Shown here piece by piece: positions 1 through 11,288 of a stretch of DNA of 64,000 nt (its first letter is position 1; each line of letters begins with the position of its first letter). Both the position numbers and the translations under genes were made by a program. This DNA is from Diphasiastrum complanatum. Taxonomy: Eukaryota; Streptophyta; Lycopodiopsida; Lycopodiales; Lycopodiaceae. The DNA lies in the NCBI GenBank assembly GCA_029204225.1, contig CM055100.1:62689141-62753140 (forward strand), in the 5' to 3' direction. Below the pieces are notes generated by a model, which was given only the letters and a program-made list of their open reading frames with translations, did no database searches and was not told where the DNA came from.

Positions 1-365
1 CAAAGCCAGGTTGGTCGCCAAAGGTTATTCCAAAATTTCGGATCTGGATTATTCCAAGACCTTCAACCCAGTTGTCAAACATGCTTTGATCCAACTATTA
101 CTTTCCTTTGCAGCTGCAGCAGATCTCGCAGTCCATCAAATGGATGTCCAGACCACTTTCAAAACCATTGAAGAGAAAATCTATATGTCACAGCCAGAGG
201 GGTATGAAGTTAGAGGTAAGCAACACCTTGTATGTAAAATTTATAAGGTACTTTATGGGCTGAAATAGCCACCCAGGGCATGAAAGCAACAAAAGTGTCA
301 ACTTGGGCATTTTCTTTGAAAGAAGTGACCCAAGTGACATTTTTTTCGACCAATCAGGTATATCA
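1..365 (+). pseudogene. Ty1/Copia reverse transcriptase fragment, cut by window edge
   Basis: Frame 2 reads KARLVAKGYSK, then a DYSKTFNPVV block, an HQMDVQTTF block, IYMSQPEGY and VLYGLK. These are the ordered N-terminal blocks of Copia RT, which copies element RNA into DNA. The frame then meets TAG at 266-268, where the family has Gln (GLKQ), and TGA at 281-283, where it has Trp (RAW). Beyond a frameshift, a matching block (FFERSDPSDIFF, then DQSGI) can be read to about 365. No YVDD motif is present. The left end lies outside the window, so upstream integrase and gag cannot be judged. This is a dead copy. Confidence 0.85.
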
Positions 366-639
366 GAATTCGTCGAGCTATCTGCAGCCTTAACATAACA
401 TCATCTTTCATCCTACCACCTCCACAATTTCTGACCCTACTTAGATTTTCTGAAAACCCATTGTTTTACTGTCAAAATCCTTTGTTTTCCACCCCTCGAA
501 ATTCATCGGCCTCACTGAGGCTAGATCTATGAAAGATCAGTCCTACAGCAGCTCTACGAATTTTATCTCAAAGATTTAGCTTGTTTTATGTCAGAAATCA
601 CTTTGTCCACTATTATTTTTGTTTGTCAGCAAAACCTCC
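366..639. other. AT-rich spacer, nothing recognised
   Basis: No open frame or motif was recognised between the Copia fragment and the satellite. The first weak copies of the satellite word (cagaaat.gtcgac) appear near its right end. Confidence 0.5.
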
Positions 640-1785
640 ATTTCAGAAATTGTCGACCATACCACGAAATCGCCCACAGTGTAAACGATTTCTATACATC
701 CTCTGAGAATTCTGTTCTTTACAAAAAAATTCAAAAAAATTAAAAAAATCAATATTTTGACAGTGAAAACTCCTTATCAGAAATCTTCGGCCATACCTCG
801 AAATCGTCTGTAGTTTGAACGATTTTTGAAGAATTCTAAAACAAAATATATATATATATTTAAAAAATTCAGTATCAGAAATCGTGGACCATACCATGAA
901 ATCGTCCACAGTCTGAACGATTTCTATACATCCTATGCGAATTCTATCCTTTACAGAAAATCCAAAAAAATTAAAAAATCAATATTTTGACAATGAAAAC
1001 TCGTTATCAGAAATCGTCAACCATACCACAAAATCGTTCGTAGTCTGAACGATTTCTAGCAAATTTATAAAAAAAAAATTCCATATCAGAAATCATGGAC
1101 CATACCATGAAATCATCCACAGTCTGAACAATTTGTATATATCCTCTACGAATTCTATCATTTACAAAAAAATCAAAAAATTTAAAAAATCAATATTTTG
1201 ATAGTGAAAACTCGTTATCAAAAATCGTCGACCATATCACGAAATCGTCCATAGTTTGAACGATTTCTAGCGAATTTTAAAAAAACAAAAAGAATTTCTT
1301 ATCAGAAATCGTTGACCATACTATGAAATCGCCCACAATCTGAACGATTTCTATACATCCTCTACGAATTTTGTCCTTTACAAAAAATCCAAAAAAATTA
1401 AAAAATCAATATTTTGATAAAGAAATCTCGTTATCATAAATCGTCGACTATATCCAAAATCGTCCGTAGTTTGAACGATTTGTAACGAATTCTAAAAAAT
1501 ATAAAATAAAAAATTCAGTATCAGAAATCGTGGACCATACCATGAAATTGTCCACAATCTGAACGATTTCTGTACGTCCTCTAATTCTGTCATTTACAAC
1601 AAAAATCCAAAAAAATTAAAAAATCAATATTTTGACAGTGAAAATTCGATATCAGAAATCGTCGACCATACCACGAAATCATCCGTAGTCTAAACGATTT
1701 CTAGCGAATTCAAAAAAAAAAAATCAATATTTTCTCAGTGAAAATTTTCTATCAAAATCTACAATAGTATGTTTTGATTCAACAG
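640..1785. repeat. AT-rich tandem satellite, unit about 211-230 bp, with recurrent hairpin
   Basis: The word AATATTTTGA recurs at about 751, 981, 1192, 1408 and 1626, giving a period of 211-230 bp and about five units. Each unit is a diverged dimer: the segment TATCAGAAATCGT-GACCATACCA occurs twice per unit. Nearly every half-unit contains a short inverted repeat, GAAATCGT, 11 nt, ACGATTTC. A perfect example lies at 898-924. Decayed stems occur near 665, 1035, 1250, 1325, 1455, 1545 and 1675. A(n) runs separate the halves. No protein is encoded; small reading frames here are incidental. It adjoins the 66-bp repeat and the 25S rRNA relic, so it could be ribosomal spacer sequence. Confidence 0.85.
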
Positions 1786-1830
1786 TTTATTTTTGAGTTT
1801 TACTCTTGTCTGCGAATTTCGTTACTCCAG

Positions 1831-2055
1831 AACGCGTCCGGCGCCGCGCGCGCGTCCAGGCGCTCCTTGGGAGCGCGGCGTCCCGGCGCCAAACCCGAAC
1901 ACATCCGACACCGCCCGCGCGTCCAGGCGCCCTTAGGAGCATGACGTCCCGGCACCAATCCCGAACGCGTCCGGCGTCGCACGCTCGTCCAGGCGCTCCT
2001 GGGAGCGCGGCGTCCCGATGCCAATCCCGAACGCGTCTGGCGTTGCCTGCGCTCG
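1831..2055. repeat. GC-rich 66-67 bp tandem repeat, three full copies plus part
   Basis: Copies begin AACGCGTCC or AACACATCC at 1831, 1898, 1964 and 2030, spaced 67, 66 and 66 bp. Each carries GTCCAGGCGC, GGAGCGCGG.GTCCC and CCAATCCCGAAC. The block is CpG-dense in an otherwise AT-rich neighbourhood. The period is a multiple of three and stop-free, so several overlapping frames on both strands stay open by chance; I do not call them genes. Its position just beyond the 3' side of a 25S rRNA relic, on the rRNA's strand, resembles rDNA intergenic-spacer subrepeats. Confidence 0.85.
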
Positions 2056-2368
2056 GTGCCCCCGCCCCGGCCGCTCGGCCCTCTCCCACTCACGGCACTC
2101 ATCCGGCACCGCCTGCGCTCGGAGCTCTCGCCTCTATCACAGCCCCGAAAAATTCGTCTCGACACCTCGCCCAGTTGCTTGGGCCGGGTACCGACTCCTA
2201 CGTGCGGTGACGACCTGGGCACTTGGATGTTTTTGCATGCCTCGGACCTTTCCTTGCACCCTTGGCGAAACCCCTCACGGTCCCCTCCGCAGGTGCCAAG
2301 TCCCCAACCTGACCCCACGAGCCCTTTCCTGTGGACTTGACAATGGCACAAATGTCTGGGACACGAGG
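2056..2368 (-). other. GC-rich segment, possible rDNA intergenic spacer
   Basis: This GC-rich non-repetitive stretch joins the 66-bp repeat to the 25S rRNA 3' end. Read on the minus strand it lies immediately downstream of the rRNA, where spacer or external transcribed spacer belongs. No protein or 5S rRNA motif was recognised. The identification rests on position only. Confidence 0.4.
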
Positions 2369-2455
2369 CTGAATCTCAGTGGATCGTAGCAGCAAGGCTA
2401 CTCTGCCACTTACAATAACTCGTCCCATATTTAAGTTGTCTGCAAAGGATTTGTC
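2369..2455 (-). rRNA. 25S rRNA 3'-end fragment, decayed
   Basis: On the minus strand this reads AAATCCTTTGCAGACAACTT, then TATTGTAAGTGGCAGAG, CCTTGCTGC and ACGATCCACTGAGATTCAG. That is the order of blocks at the 3' end of plant 25S rRNA. By eye about nine in ten positions agree with the plant consensus I remember. Most differences are C-to-T or G-to-A, as expected of a methylated, unselected copy. Similarity fades on the 5' side beyond 2455. Only the last part of the gene is present, so it is not a functional rRNA gene. Confidence 0.8.
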
Positions 2456-2599
2456 TCTCCAATCACTTGGAATTGAAACTGCAAAGCGCCCGAGCGCGAC
2501 TTCTTCCATCAGCACGGGTGAGCTCTCGACACATGCTTATTTCCATTTTGTAATGTGTTCGTTGTAGTTATAACATTCTTATACAATTTAATAAAATAT

Positions 2600-3011
2600 G
2601 CAGTGGAGATTGATAGTTTTGCATTGAGGGAAAAAAAATTTCATGAGGGCCAAACAAAGCAAAGGCTAGATGTGTCCCTTGCTCACTATATTGGACAATT
2701 CCCAGACAACAACATCTTCTGCTTTAGCAAAGAGTATAGTCCTCATGGTCCCACTGAGCTTGTCAAGTGCAAAGCATTATCAAAGCACCTCGTAGATGCT
2801 CAACTTCCACAAACTACACCAAAAACCTACTATGTATGAAGGAGCACTATCTTGAACGACTTCTGTCCCGAGTTTGAGTCCAAATTACTTCTGGTACAAG
2901 GAGTATACCGATGCTACTAAGTTAGCATCAGAGATAATGAAGCCAATAGTAGGATCAGAAAACAAATCAGAGTCACTGTTGAAAGCACTGGCTGATGTAA
3001 AAGAAATGTAA
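2600..3011 (+). pseudogene. Coding-like relic of an unrecognised protein
   Basis: An open frame at 2555-2839 holds a non-repetitive peptide (AHYIGQFPDNNIFCF, then ELVKCKALSKHLVDAQLP). After a frame change comes KEHYLERLLSRV. After another, near 2876, comes SPNYFWYKEYTDATKLASEI followed by LLKALADVKEM and a stop near 3010. Three consecutive well-composed peptides interrupted only by small frame changes look like a decayed gene or an exon of a host or transposon protein. I do not recognise the family. Codon composition differs from the AT-rich surroundings. It could be chance, but the continuity argues against that. Confidence 0.35.
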
Positions 3012-3399
3012 TTCAAAATGTATTTTTATGCAAAATATTTCAATTCCAATTGCATGTGTTACAAAATTTCATTCAATACGGTAGGATATGAAATATTTTC
3101 TAATTTTCAGAAATTAATAGTTGATATTGGACATTAATTTGCCATTTTGCACGCAAGGGCGAGGAGAGGGGCATGCAACGACGATAACCGATAAAAATTT
3201 CATCTTTTGCTAAATCCATAGGGCAAAATCATTGTCATAAACATAACCATTCATTCAATATCACATAACCAAAATCATTTACAAAGAACTAGAAATCATC
3301 ATAAAATAAATTCACAAAATAATTTAAGACAATCTCATTATCAAAATGATTTTGTATATATTATATCAAAATTTGGAGTACATTTTTTTTAAGACCTCT
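3012..3399. other. AT-rich spacer, nothing recognised
   Basis: Very AT-rich sequence without recognisable coding or repeat structure. Confidence 0.5.
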
Positions 3400-3967
3400 T
3401 GTGCCTCAACCGCCTTGCTAACATCAGATCCTTGGGAAGTACAATAACTCTCTTCTTATGGAAAGCACAAAGAAATGAGTCTTCAAACAGATTTGTCAAA
3501 TTGTAAAGACCACTAGGGAAAATCCCTAAGATGGGATAGGAAAACACAATAAGAGAGACTATGGAGCAAAACCACCCAACCAAACCTAGATCCCACCTGG
3601 ATCTAGCCCCTAAGCCATGCCATGTGATAGCAAGAGGAGAAGAGCTCAACTGATAACCTAGAGCCAATTCCTCGATGGGATAATCTCTACCTCAATATAT
3701 AGAGAGCAGGATCCTGTGCATGAACCCATGCAATCCCCATGCAGGTCAACTATAAATAGGTCACAACTCCTCATGCATTTCTCCTGCCCATAACCGTCAC
3801 ACCTACATGCACTACTCCATATGTCTCAATTAGAGTGTTTGGGTCCTCTCAAGGTCATTAGCCTCGACGTGGAATTAAATCTCGGCGTGACCAATAATCT
3901 CAAACTCTAGAGGGTCGGCCATATTAGGACTATTCCATGTCCTTAACTGAATATGGCCGTAACATTC
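3400..3967 (-). mobile_element. Ty3/gypsy 3' LTR, minus strand (inner end uncertain)
   Basis: On the minus strand a purine tract (TTAAGAGAGGAAGAA, about 3968-3982) is followed by TGTTACGGCC at 3967, the expected LTR start just after a polypurine tract. The LTR then contains GGGCTAGATCC and GATCTAGGTTTGGTTGGG. The same words occur in the plus-strand LTR at about 14615-15080, so the two belong to one family. The LTR's 3' end is not sharply visible; about 3400 is an estimate. Confidence 0.6.
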
Positions 3968-6500
3968 TTCCTCTCTTAAACAGGTTTTGTCCTCAGAACA
4001 GAAAAAAGAAAACATGAAATTATTCCTTAAGCTTTCAAGTCTTACCCATGAATCATTATTCTTAATTTGATCTTTTCCATCTAAATACGTACTCCGAGAT
4101 GCAACAATTCTTCAATTGTTTGCCTCTACTCAGGAATACTAACTCAAATCCCAAAGATACACTAAGCTTTAAATCTTCCAAATGGATTGATCTTCTCCAA
4201 ATAAAAGTTCATCACCTTCATGTAATCCAAATTACATGAACCATTGGGTGACTTAACTCTTTATTTTTGAGATCAAATTCAAAAGCTAAAGAAATCAATT
4301 TTAATTATAGTCTAAACTTATCCACAATTTCTTGCATAAAATAATACTTCTTGGTACATATATTCTTAGAATATCCAAAAATTATAAAATACCAACATCC
4401 AATAATCTAAAATCTCTAGGAGATCCATCAAGTCTTAGACAATTATAACTCAATTCAGAGCACTATAGTTACCATAATGAATTAATAATCCCATTTCTAG
4501 CACCATATGCCAGAAATCAGCAACTATTTGTATCTTAATAAATTTATCTGTCTCCTATAAATCTCAAGATATAGACCAAATTTTCTACACAAGCATTTAT
4601 AGACTACAATCTGTAATAGAATACCATCTGCCTTAGTAAGCAAATTCTTCATAAGTAAACAATTACCTAATGAAAATGCTTGTGAGATCCATACAATCCC
4701 ATGTATGCACTAGAGTAAAGAAATATAGATTGACTAATCTAGATTCTTGACTCATCCCAATTGATCGAGAATTACTCACTATCTTAAGAATCCTCACACT
4801 TTCTTATAATCTTTTAATGACAATTAAGTATCAATTTATGATCTGTTAATCATAAACATTTAGAATCTTACGATTCGTCAATCATAATTTATAGGACTCC
4901 AAACCATACCTAACCATTGAAAGATATTGGAGTATATGTACAACATACCACTCAAAAAATATACGAATTATTCTGAAATCTTTTTCCAAGGAAAATTACT
5001 AGATTCCAAGAATATTCTTCCAACCCGATTCTTAACCAGATTATGAGCTCCAAATTCTACAATCAACCAAGTAAGCAAAAATCATTTTAACAACCGTCTT
5101 TAACGACATAATTTTATACAATCACCTAGAATAATATCTAGATATTACAAAGTTCTACTGAATTCCAACTGAATTCAGTAGTTATTCTTGATATTAGTCA
5201 AACTCTGTCATCCAACAGTGAGTTCACTAGGATACAGTCAATAACTTGAGGTATATTTCTCATTCAAGTAATATTCTATATCAAGAATCTCCTATATTCT
5301 ATGCACACAACTCTCATAGATGAATCATGATGACTCATAAATCATGTGTCTTACAAGCAATACACACAAAACAAATAGTTTCCGGTGAATTTTCTTCACA
5401 CTGTCCATTTTACCAATTAACTTCCACAGGAATAAATCAACTACTCAAGCTAATTGCCCATGATTTAGAAAACTTAAATGTCTAGGTGCGGCTCTTGATT
5501 GTACTAGTACAACACCACATTTATATCCCTATCCAAATCACTCTTAAGTTAACCTATAGATCTATCAAAACAAGTCTGTTAACTCTACAAGTAATTGTCA
5601 ATCACAATACTTGATCATATGTCTATGTTCAATGACTAGATTAAGTTCACTACCCCAGTACATAAACACATATGTCCATATATGGCAGATTCCTTCAAAA
5701 TCCGTATATGTTACTCACATATATCATTGAGAATCTTGTGAATCAGCTACATAAGAATTCTATTTCTCTTGAGTGAATAACATATCTGGGAAATCTCTGA
5801 GAACGAGTTTTCCAACCCACTTACCTCTTGCCACCAAATTTCTCCCACAATCAACCTCTTCTAAATCCTAGTACTCCAACCAAGATCAGGTTGATTCAAT
5901 ACAAACGCTCTATTATCAAAATTACTTCTATTTCTGCTAACTGGGATTAATAACTTCTGATCTTACTCCGTACTACTTATAATGATTCTCAATTCAATCC
6001 TTCTCTAGTTCCATATTGTTCCACACAATCCCTAAAGAATTTCTCTCAACTCTGTGCAACTGATAGGTCCTTATAGTAGAATCTTACTCATCACTTCACC
6101 CCTCCCTTTAACAAAAATTTCCAATTTTTTATAAAGATTTTTATGGAGAAATGATAAATGAAAATCTCAGAATCGTGAAAAGTCAATAATAAGTGCCTTC
6201 TAGATAAAATTCACTCTATTATATGCATGACTTTTCTTCTAAGTATTTTCAATATGAGTGATAGTAACTATCATCTATTTGAGCTCTATTTATGCATAAG
6301 AGACAATCCGAGATTGAGAAATTGAAATACCAATATCCTGGAACATTCAAAATTTCAAGTCTTATCCAAGTAGTAAGTCACATGATTAAAAACAATCCTT
6401 CAAAAAAGAAATTCCCATACTATAAAGCTCATATGAATTTTAGTGTGAGGTCCATATTTGATAAATTCAAAAGAAGTAAGAGTTCATTAAAAGGTGAAAA
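3968..6500 (-). mobile_element. Heavily decayed Ty3/gypsy internal region, minus strand
   Basis: Immediately inside the LTR, minus-strand frames between about 4110 and 4020 give YVFRWK and, after a frame change, NNDSWVRLESLRNN. This matches the end of a chromodomain (LVRWKG, then SWEP..NL), which targets chromovirus integrase to chromatin. The motif GAGGACAAAAC precedes the polypurine tract, as in the second gypsy at 14590. The remaining 2.4 kb is very AT-rich and full of stops; no RT or integrase motif could be read, so the inner limit is inferred from composition only. Confidence 0.45.
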
Positions 6501-6789
6501 ATAGTTTTAAAGGGTTTCCGATTTGGAATTTATGAGATCTCATTGAGGGATCCGGATCTATATCTCATAACCTCTCCAAATACCCTAACCGACATACCAA
6601 CGATTCATTCGTTAGCATTACAAATAATGTAAATACTAACCACTGGTTTTATAGATCACTCTAGCACAAGACTTCCCCATTGAAATCACTGATGTCCCAT
6701 ACCATCGGTTTTCTCTCCAATAAAGTTCTTTGCTTCTAGATCTAATCATCAAAAAATCAAAAAGATTAACTGATTATCCTATATCCTCT

Positions 6790-7338
6790 TGCATACACAT
6801 GTTGATGATACTCCTCCTCAAACCTCAACCCCATCATAAGTTGAATATTCTCAATAGAAATGACTTGTGATGCATCTTGAGATACAATGACCTCAGCCCT
6901 TTCCAAGGTTGAAAATAGATTTTCATGAATAATAAAATCTCCATTCTCAAACACCTTTTAGATAGAGAATATAAAGGCTTTATAGCCCTCCTTGGTGGAA
7001 AACCATTCAACCATGATTCATAAACTTGGATCTCCTTCCTTCCTTGCTTCCAAGAAAACATATGCAAAGCAATAACTTTCAAGTACACTAAGGTAAACAA
7101 CATGAGGCTTATAGTTGAACAAGACTCCAAATGGTGTATTTATTCCAATAGCTCCCCAACTCCACAAAGCTTTGCATAATGGAAAATAATCATGCACTAT
7201 AAAACTTGAAGAAACACTTGTGAAATTATCAATAAGAGTAGAAAAGCAAGTGGTATCTCCCTTGCTTATTGATGAAAAAAGGTGAACGTTCAAGTGGTCC
7301 AACTCCAATGGATGTAAAGTCTTGGTAGAAGACATCAT
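6790..7338 (-). pseudogene. Ty1/Copia integrase C-terminal fragment
   Basis: Minus-strand frames contain NTPFGVLFNYKPHVVYL, then ESYCFAYVFLEARKEGDPSL, then (shifted) NGFPPRRAIKPLYSLSKRC and FENGDFIIHENLFS. The Copia integrase tail shows the same order: TP.E.LF..KP.V.YLRVFG..A, V...R.K.D, FLGY..KGYK, then V..RDV.F.E. At least two frameshifts and a stop break it. No DDE core is present. It is a dead fragment. Confidence 0.65.
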
Positions 7339-7359
7339 TTATGGCTCTAGATGTTGGAG

Positions 7360-7922
7360 CTTAGAGCTTAGGGTCTAGTGTTTGAAATTTAGGGTAACAG
7401 ATGTGTTTAGGGTTTAGTATTCTAGGGCTTAGAGCTCAGGGTTAGGATTTAGAATTAAAGCAAGGTATCTAGGAAAATGGTTTAGCGTAATGGGCAATGA
7501 GATTTAGGGCTTAAGATTTGGGGTTTAGGATTTAGGGTTTAGGGTTCATGGTTTAAGGTCTAGGGTTTAGAATTTGAAATTTGTGATTTAGAGTTTACGG
7601 TTTAAGGTTTAGGATTTACATCTTAAGATTTAGGATTAAGAGTTTAGGGTTTGGAATTTAGAGTTCAGGGGTTAGTGTTTAGGTTTAAGGGTATAGGAAT
7701 AGGGTATATGGTATAGGATATAGAATTTAGGATTTAGGATTTAGGATTTGGGATTTTGGATTCAGGGTTCAAGGTTTAAGGATTAGGGTTTAGGGTTTAG
7801 AGTTTAGGGTTCAGAGGTCTAGGTTTAGGGTTTACGTCTTAGGACTTTGGATTTTGGATTCAAGGTTCAAGGTTCAAGGTTTAGGGTTTACGACTTAAGA
7901 TTTAGGGTTTATGGTTTAGAAT
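7360..7922 (+). repeat. Interstitial telomeric repeat, degenerate TTTAGGG
   Basis: About 560 bp consist almost wholly of TTTAGGG and one- or two-base variants (TTTAGGA, TTTAAGG, TTCAGGG, TCTAGGG). Runs of two or three perfect units occur near 7525-7545, 7785-7800 and 7805. TTTAGGG is the standard plant telomere unit. The G-rich strand is the plus strand throughout. The decay implies an old internal array. Confidence 0.9.
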
Positions 7923-8829
7923 GTACGAAGAAGTTCTCCGACCTCTGTACTAGGAGTCCAATTTACGATTTTAGAGTAGGGAATTAGTGTTTTGCAATTA
8001 AAGATTATTGTTAGGTGTATAGTAAAAAGAGTTCACCTCCTCCTATTGATTTCCACCTAGTAGCCAAAATTTTAATGTCCATCTTGTATTCATCCATTGA
8101 GAACTCAGATTTGATTTCAGCATATATTAAGGACCTCGGAATAACCCTAAAAAATTTGAGACTATGAAAACTCACTATTTTTGGAAGGCCCGAGTTTCAA
8201 AAATGGCTCTAGACAGTGCTCGGGAAAATCGACAATTTTTTTTTAAAAATCGACATCAAATATATAATATAAGATGTTGACTTTTGAAAAATCGATGAAA
8301 TTTTGATTTTGTAGGAAATTGTATCTTTACTCAAATATATGTAGGATTCTAAATTGTTGGCTTATGAATATATAGGATGCATCTCTTCAGGAATTGTCGG
8401 AAAGTTCTACCTTGGAGGTGCTCGACCGACGCCCAAACATATGCTCACAAATTTCGAAATCTTTGTCCCTTCTCGTGGCCTTTTTGTAAATGGAAATGGA
8501 GTGGGTGATGGTATACAGGGATGTACCTGCCTTCTCTACTCCTTTGGTTGTTTGATCCCTCCTCTCCCTCAGTCTTGATTCTTGCTCTTGCTTGCTTTTG
8601 CACTTCTTGCTTCCTCCTCTTGCTCTTGCTCCTCTTGCTTGTGCTTCTTTTGCTCTTCTCCTTATAAAATCAAATGGTAAGAAATGGTGCTCTCAAGAAC
8701 ACCAAAACTCTTTTTTTGTTTGTCATTGGATTCAAACTAATCTCATTGTGTTGGCATGTTTGTGTTGGTGACAAAAAGGAAGATGAAAGATGGAAGATGG
8801 AGCTTTGGTGAGTGTTGGATGTTATGTAA

Positions 8830-8830
<1 letters not shown>
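7923..8830. other. Spacer, nothing recognised
   Basis: AT-rich sequence; at 8580-8660 there is a CT-rich stretch of repeated CTTGCT and CTCTTG words. No gene is supported. Confidence 0.5.

Positions 8831-8837
<7 letters not shown>

Positions 8838-8890
<53 letters not shown>
8838..8890. repeat. (CT)n microsatellite
   Basis: About 53 bp of perfect CT repeat, preceded by an interrupted CTCTCTCCTC. Confidence 0.95.
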
Positions 8891-8892
<2 letters not shown>

Positions 8893-9960
8893 GAATGTCA
8901 CTCAATTATGCCTCGTCGATTTAATTGTGTTTTGCTACGTGGTTGCTAAGTCATCTAAAACCATATGACTTGTACACCAAAAAATTAAATTCAAAAACTC
9001 CTCAATGGACTTTATCTCCATTATCAACGGTCAAGATGTTCCCTATCATATCCTACAGATGAGATCGCTTACCTCTTCCACAAGGCTTGTACGTGGAAGA
9101 GAATGAGGGCACCACTTCAATAGTCCTACCAAACTTCCTCCTCCTCATCCTCCTCTTCACGCTTGCTTGCGCTCAGTAGCGCCCATCTACGATCAACCGT
9201 TCAACATCATTACACACTACGATAAGCTATACTTCTTCATTCATTGCATACTAGTTGATATCTTGATAATATGTTTACTGTTTTTACTCAAAAATGATGT
9301 AAGGAGGACGCTGGGATAACGATGAGTTTGTTTCATAAAGATAGAATGATTGTACGCATTAACAGTCATGTACTTGTAACAAAATATTTGACCTCCATCG
9401 CTACCAAGGCAGCGATGAAGACACCATAAAGTGGGTCACAAATCGTCTTTGTGACAAAAATAGGTAGATAGCGGCCTTCTACAATCTAAATGTTCTCACA
9501 ATCACGTCTTTGTTTATGGTTTGTGATAAGTAGAATACGAACACTGATATGCAAACTTATGTGTCTCTTTCTCCACAACGATTTCTAGATTGCAGAATCG
9601 CATCCCGATTCCATTTTTCGGATTCAGAATACGCTCTCATACAGGTATATGTATGGCAAGTATCTTCATGAAGAGACAAAATGATAAGATAGGTGTGATT
9701 ACATGCTCTCTCTACTAGCTATAAGTAGATGCTTCATTTCAAATATAAAAATGTGCTAATTGGCATTGCTTTTGCTGCTACCACCATTATGGCAAAAACT
9801 AGAATCGAACTCGCTTATCATCACTCTTCGAAGGAAACGTCTCTCATAACAAATATGACTTCCTCACAGGATTTGTTTGCAACATCTATTCAGGTTAGTG
9901 TTGCAAAACTTCATTTGGTTTACAAGGTGATGATGGTGTATACACAAAGAGTAGTGTACA
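8891..9960. other. Spacer upstream of gypsy, no LTR seen
   Basis: No gene, LTR boundary or gag sequence could be recognised here. The gypsy element that follows therefore seems to lack its 5' LTR and most of gag. Confidence 0.45.
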
Positions 9961-9967
9961 AGGACGA

Positions 9968-11288
9968 ATGGTGGTAAGACAAATAATTATCAACAATTCT
10001 AAGAAAACCAAGAAAAACTTTAAAAACCATCATGGTGGCAATGATAAAGCTGAAGCTCGTAAGAAGAACTTGTGCTTCAAGTGCAATGGCGAGGGTCACC
10101 TTGCACGTGATTGCGTCAAAAAACAAGCTTCAACCTCAGGTAATCTATCTCGAAGTAATGATTTGGATGTTTGTTTCCTTAGTTCTTTAGTTTTTGGTCC
10201 TAATGACCTTATTTGCATTAAAGGTAAAGTTAATGATCAAGTTGTTAATGTTCTTTTTGACACAGGATCCACTCATAATTTTATTAATGTAAATTTGGTG
10301 CAGATGCTAAACCTTCCTACCAGAAAAAGTGAGAAAAAATATGGTGTCACAATGGCATCGGGAAGTAATTCTGATTTGATGGATTTTATTGTTCCTGATG
10401 TAAAATTGCACATTCAGGATTATTTTGAAAAACTAGAATTCCATACTGTTCAATTAGCTAATGTAGATATTGTTCTTGGGCAACAATGGCATTTTGATAA
10501 GAACAAATCATTGAGAATTGATTTTGTTGAGAAATCTTTATCTTTTATGCATGAGAATTCTTTAATTAAGATCAAGGCTAGTTTAAGTGTTGACACTAAA
10601 AATGTTAACCCTTACTCTAAACAGGAACTTAATTCAACTATGAAGAATTCTGATTTTAAAGTTTACTTATGTTTTTATAATGATATCATTTGCTGCAATG
10701 ATGAAGAACATAACATAAATGCCATGAATATACCCAATGAGAACACTACAGAATTTGAAGCCTATAATGAACTTAGGTAGGAATTCAATGATGTTTTTTT
10801 AGACCTTCCTGTAGGTTTACCACCAGAAAGGACAGTTGATCATAAAATTGACCTAATACTTGGAGCAATTCCAATCGCACAGCGTCCTTATAGGATGAGT
10901 GCATCGGAAGAGGTTGAGGTGAATAGGCAATTACATGAGTACCTGAAAAAGGGGTGGGTACAACCTAGTAAGTCTCCTTGGGCATCACCAGTGGTTCTGG
11001 TGGCCAAGAAGGATGGGACTATAAGGTTTTGCGTCGACTATAAGAAATTGAACAAGATCATTGTTAGGAATATATATCCACTGCCGCGGATGGATGATCT
11101 AATAGACTATCTTGGTGGTGCTGGGTACTTTACCAAGATCGATTTAAGATCGGGCTACCATCAGATACACATTAAGGCAGAAGATATACCAAAAACCGGG
11201 TTTCGAACTCGCTTTGGTCACTACGAATTTTTGGTGTTGCCTTTTAGTTTGACCAATGCACTGGCAACTTTCCAACAAATGATGAACG
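9968..11288 (+). pseudogene. Ty3/gypsy gag zinc knuckle, protease and N-terminal RT
   Basis: One frame carries a CCHC knuckle (CFKCNGEGHLARDC, near 10072-10113), then an aspartic protease with DTGSTHNF at 10259. A single TAG follows at 10778-10780. The same frame then continues through the RT entry ([44 protein letters not shown]) and palm ([21 protein letters not shown]). It stops abruptly at about 11288, before the YxDD region, where sequence of opposite polarity begins. The domain order is that of a chromovirus polyprotein. The upstream gag and 5' LTR were not found. Confidence 0.9.

Noticed and set aside
640-1785. Regular repeats with hairpins, considered as a CRISPR or tRNA-like array
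   Set aside because: Units are about 215 bp with no unique spacers and no cas genes; the hairpins do not make a cloverleaf. Satellite is the simpler reading.
1787-2351. Overlapping Arg/Pro/Ala-rich frames on both strands
   Set aside because: They arise from a GC-rich 66-bp repeat and rDNA-like sequence; a multiple-of-three period without stops explains them.
2369-2455. Functional 25S rRNA gene
   Set aside because: Only the 3' end is present and it carries several substitutions at positions that are constant in plants.
9729-9977. 82-codon frame before the gypsy zinc knuckle, considered as gag
   Set aside because: No capsid motif was recognised and it lies in a different frame from the knuckle.
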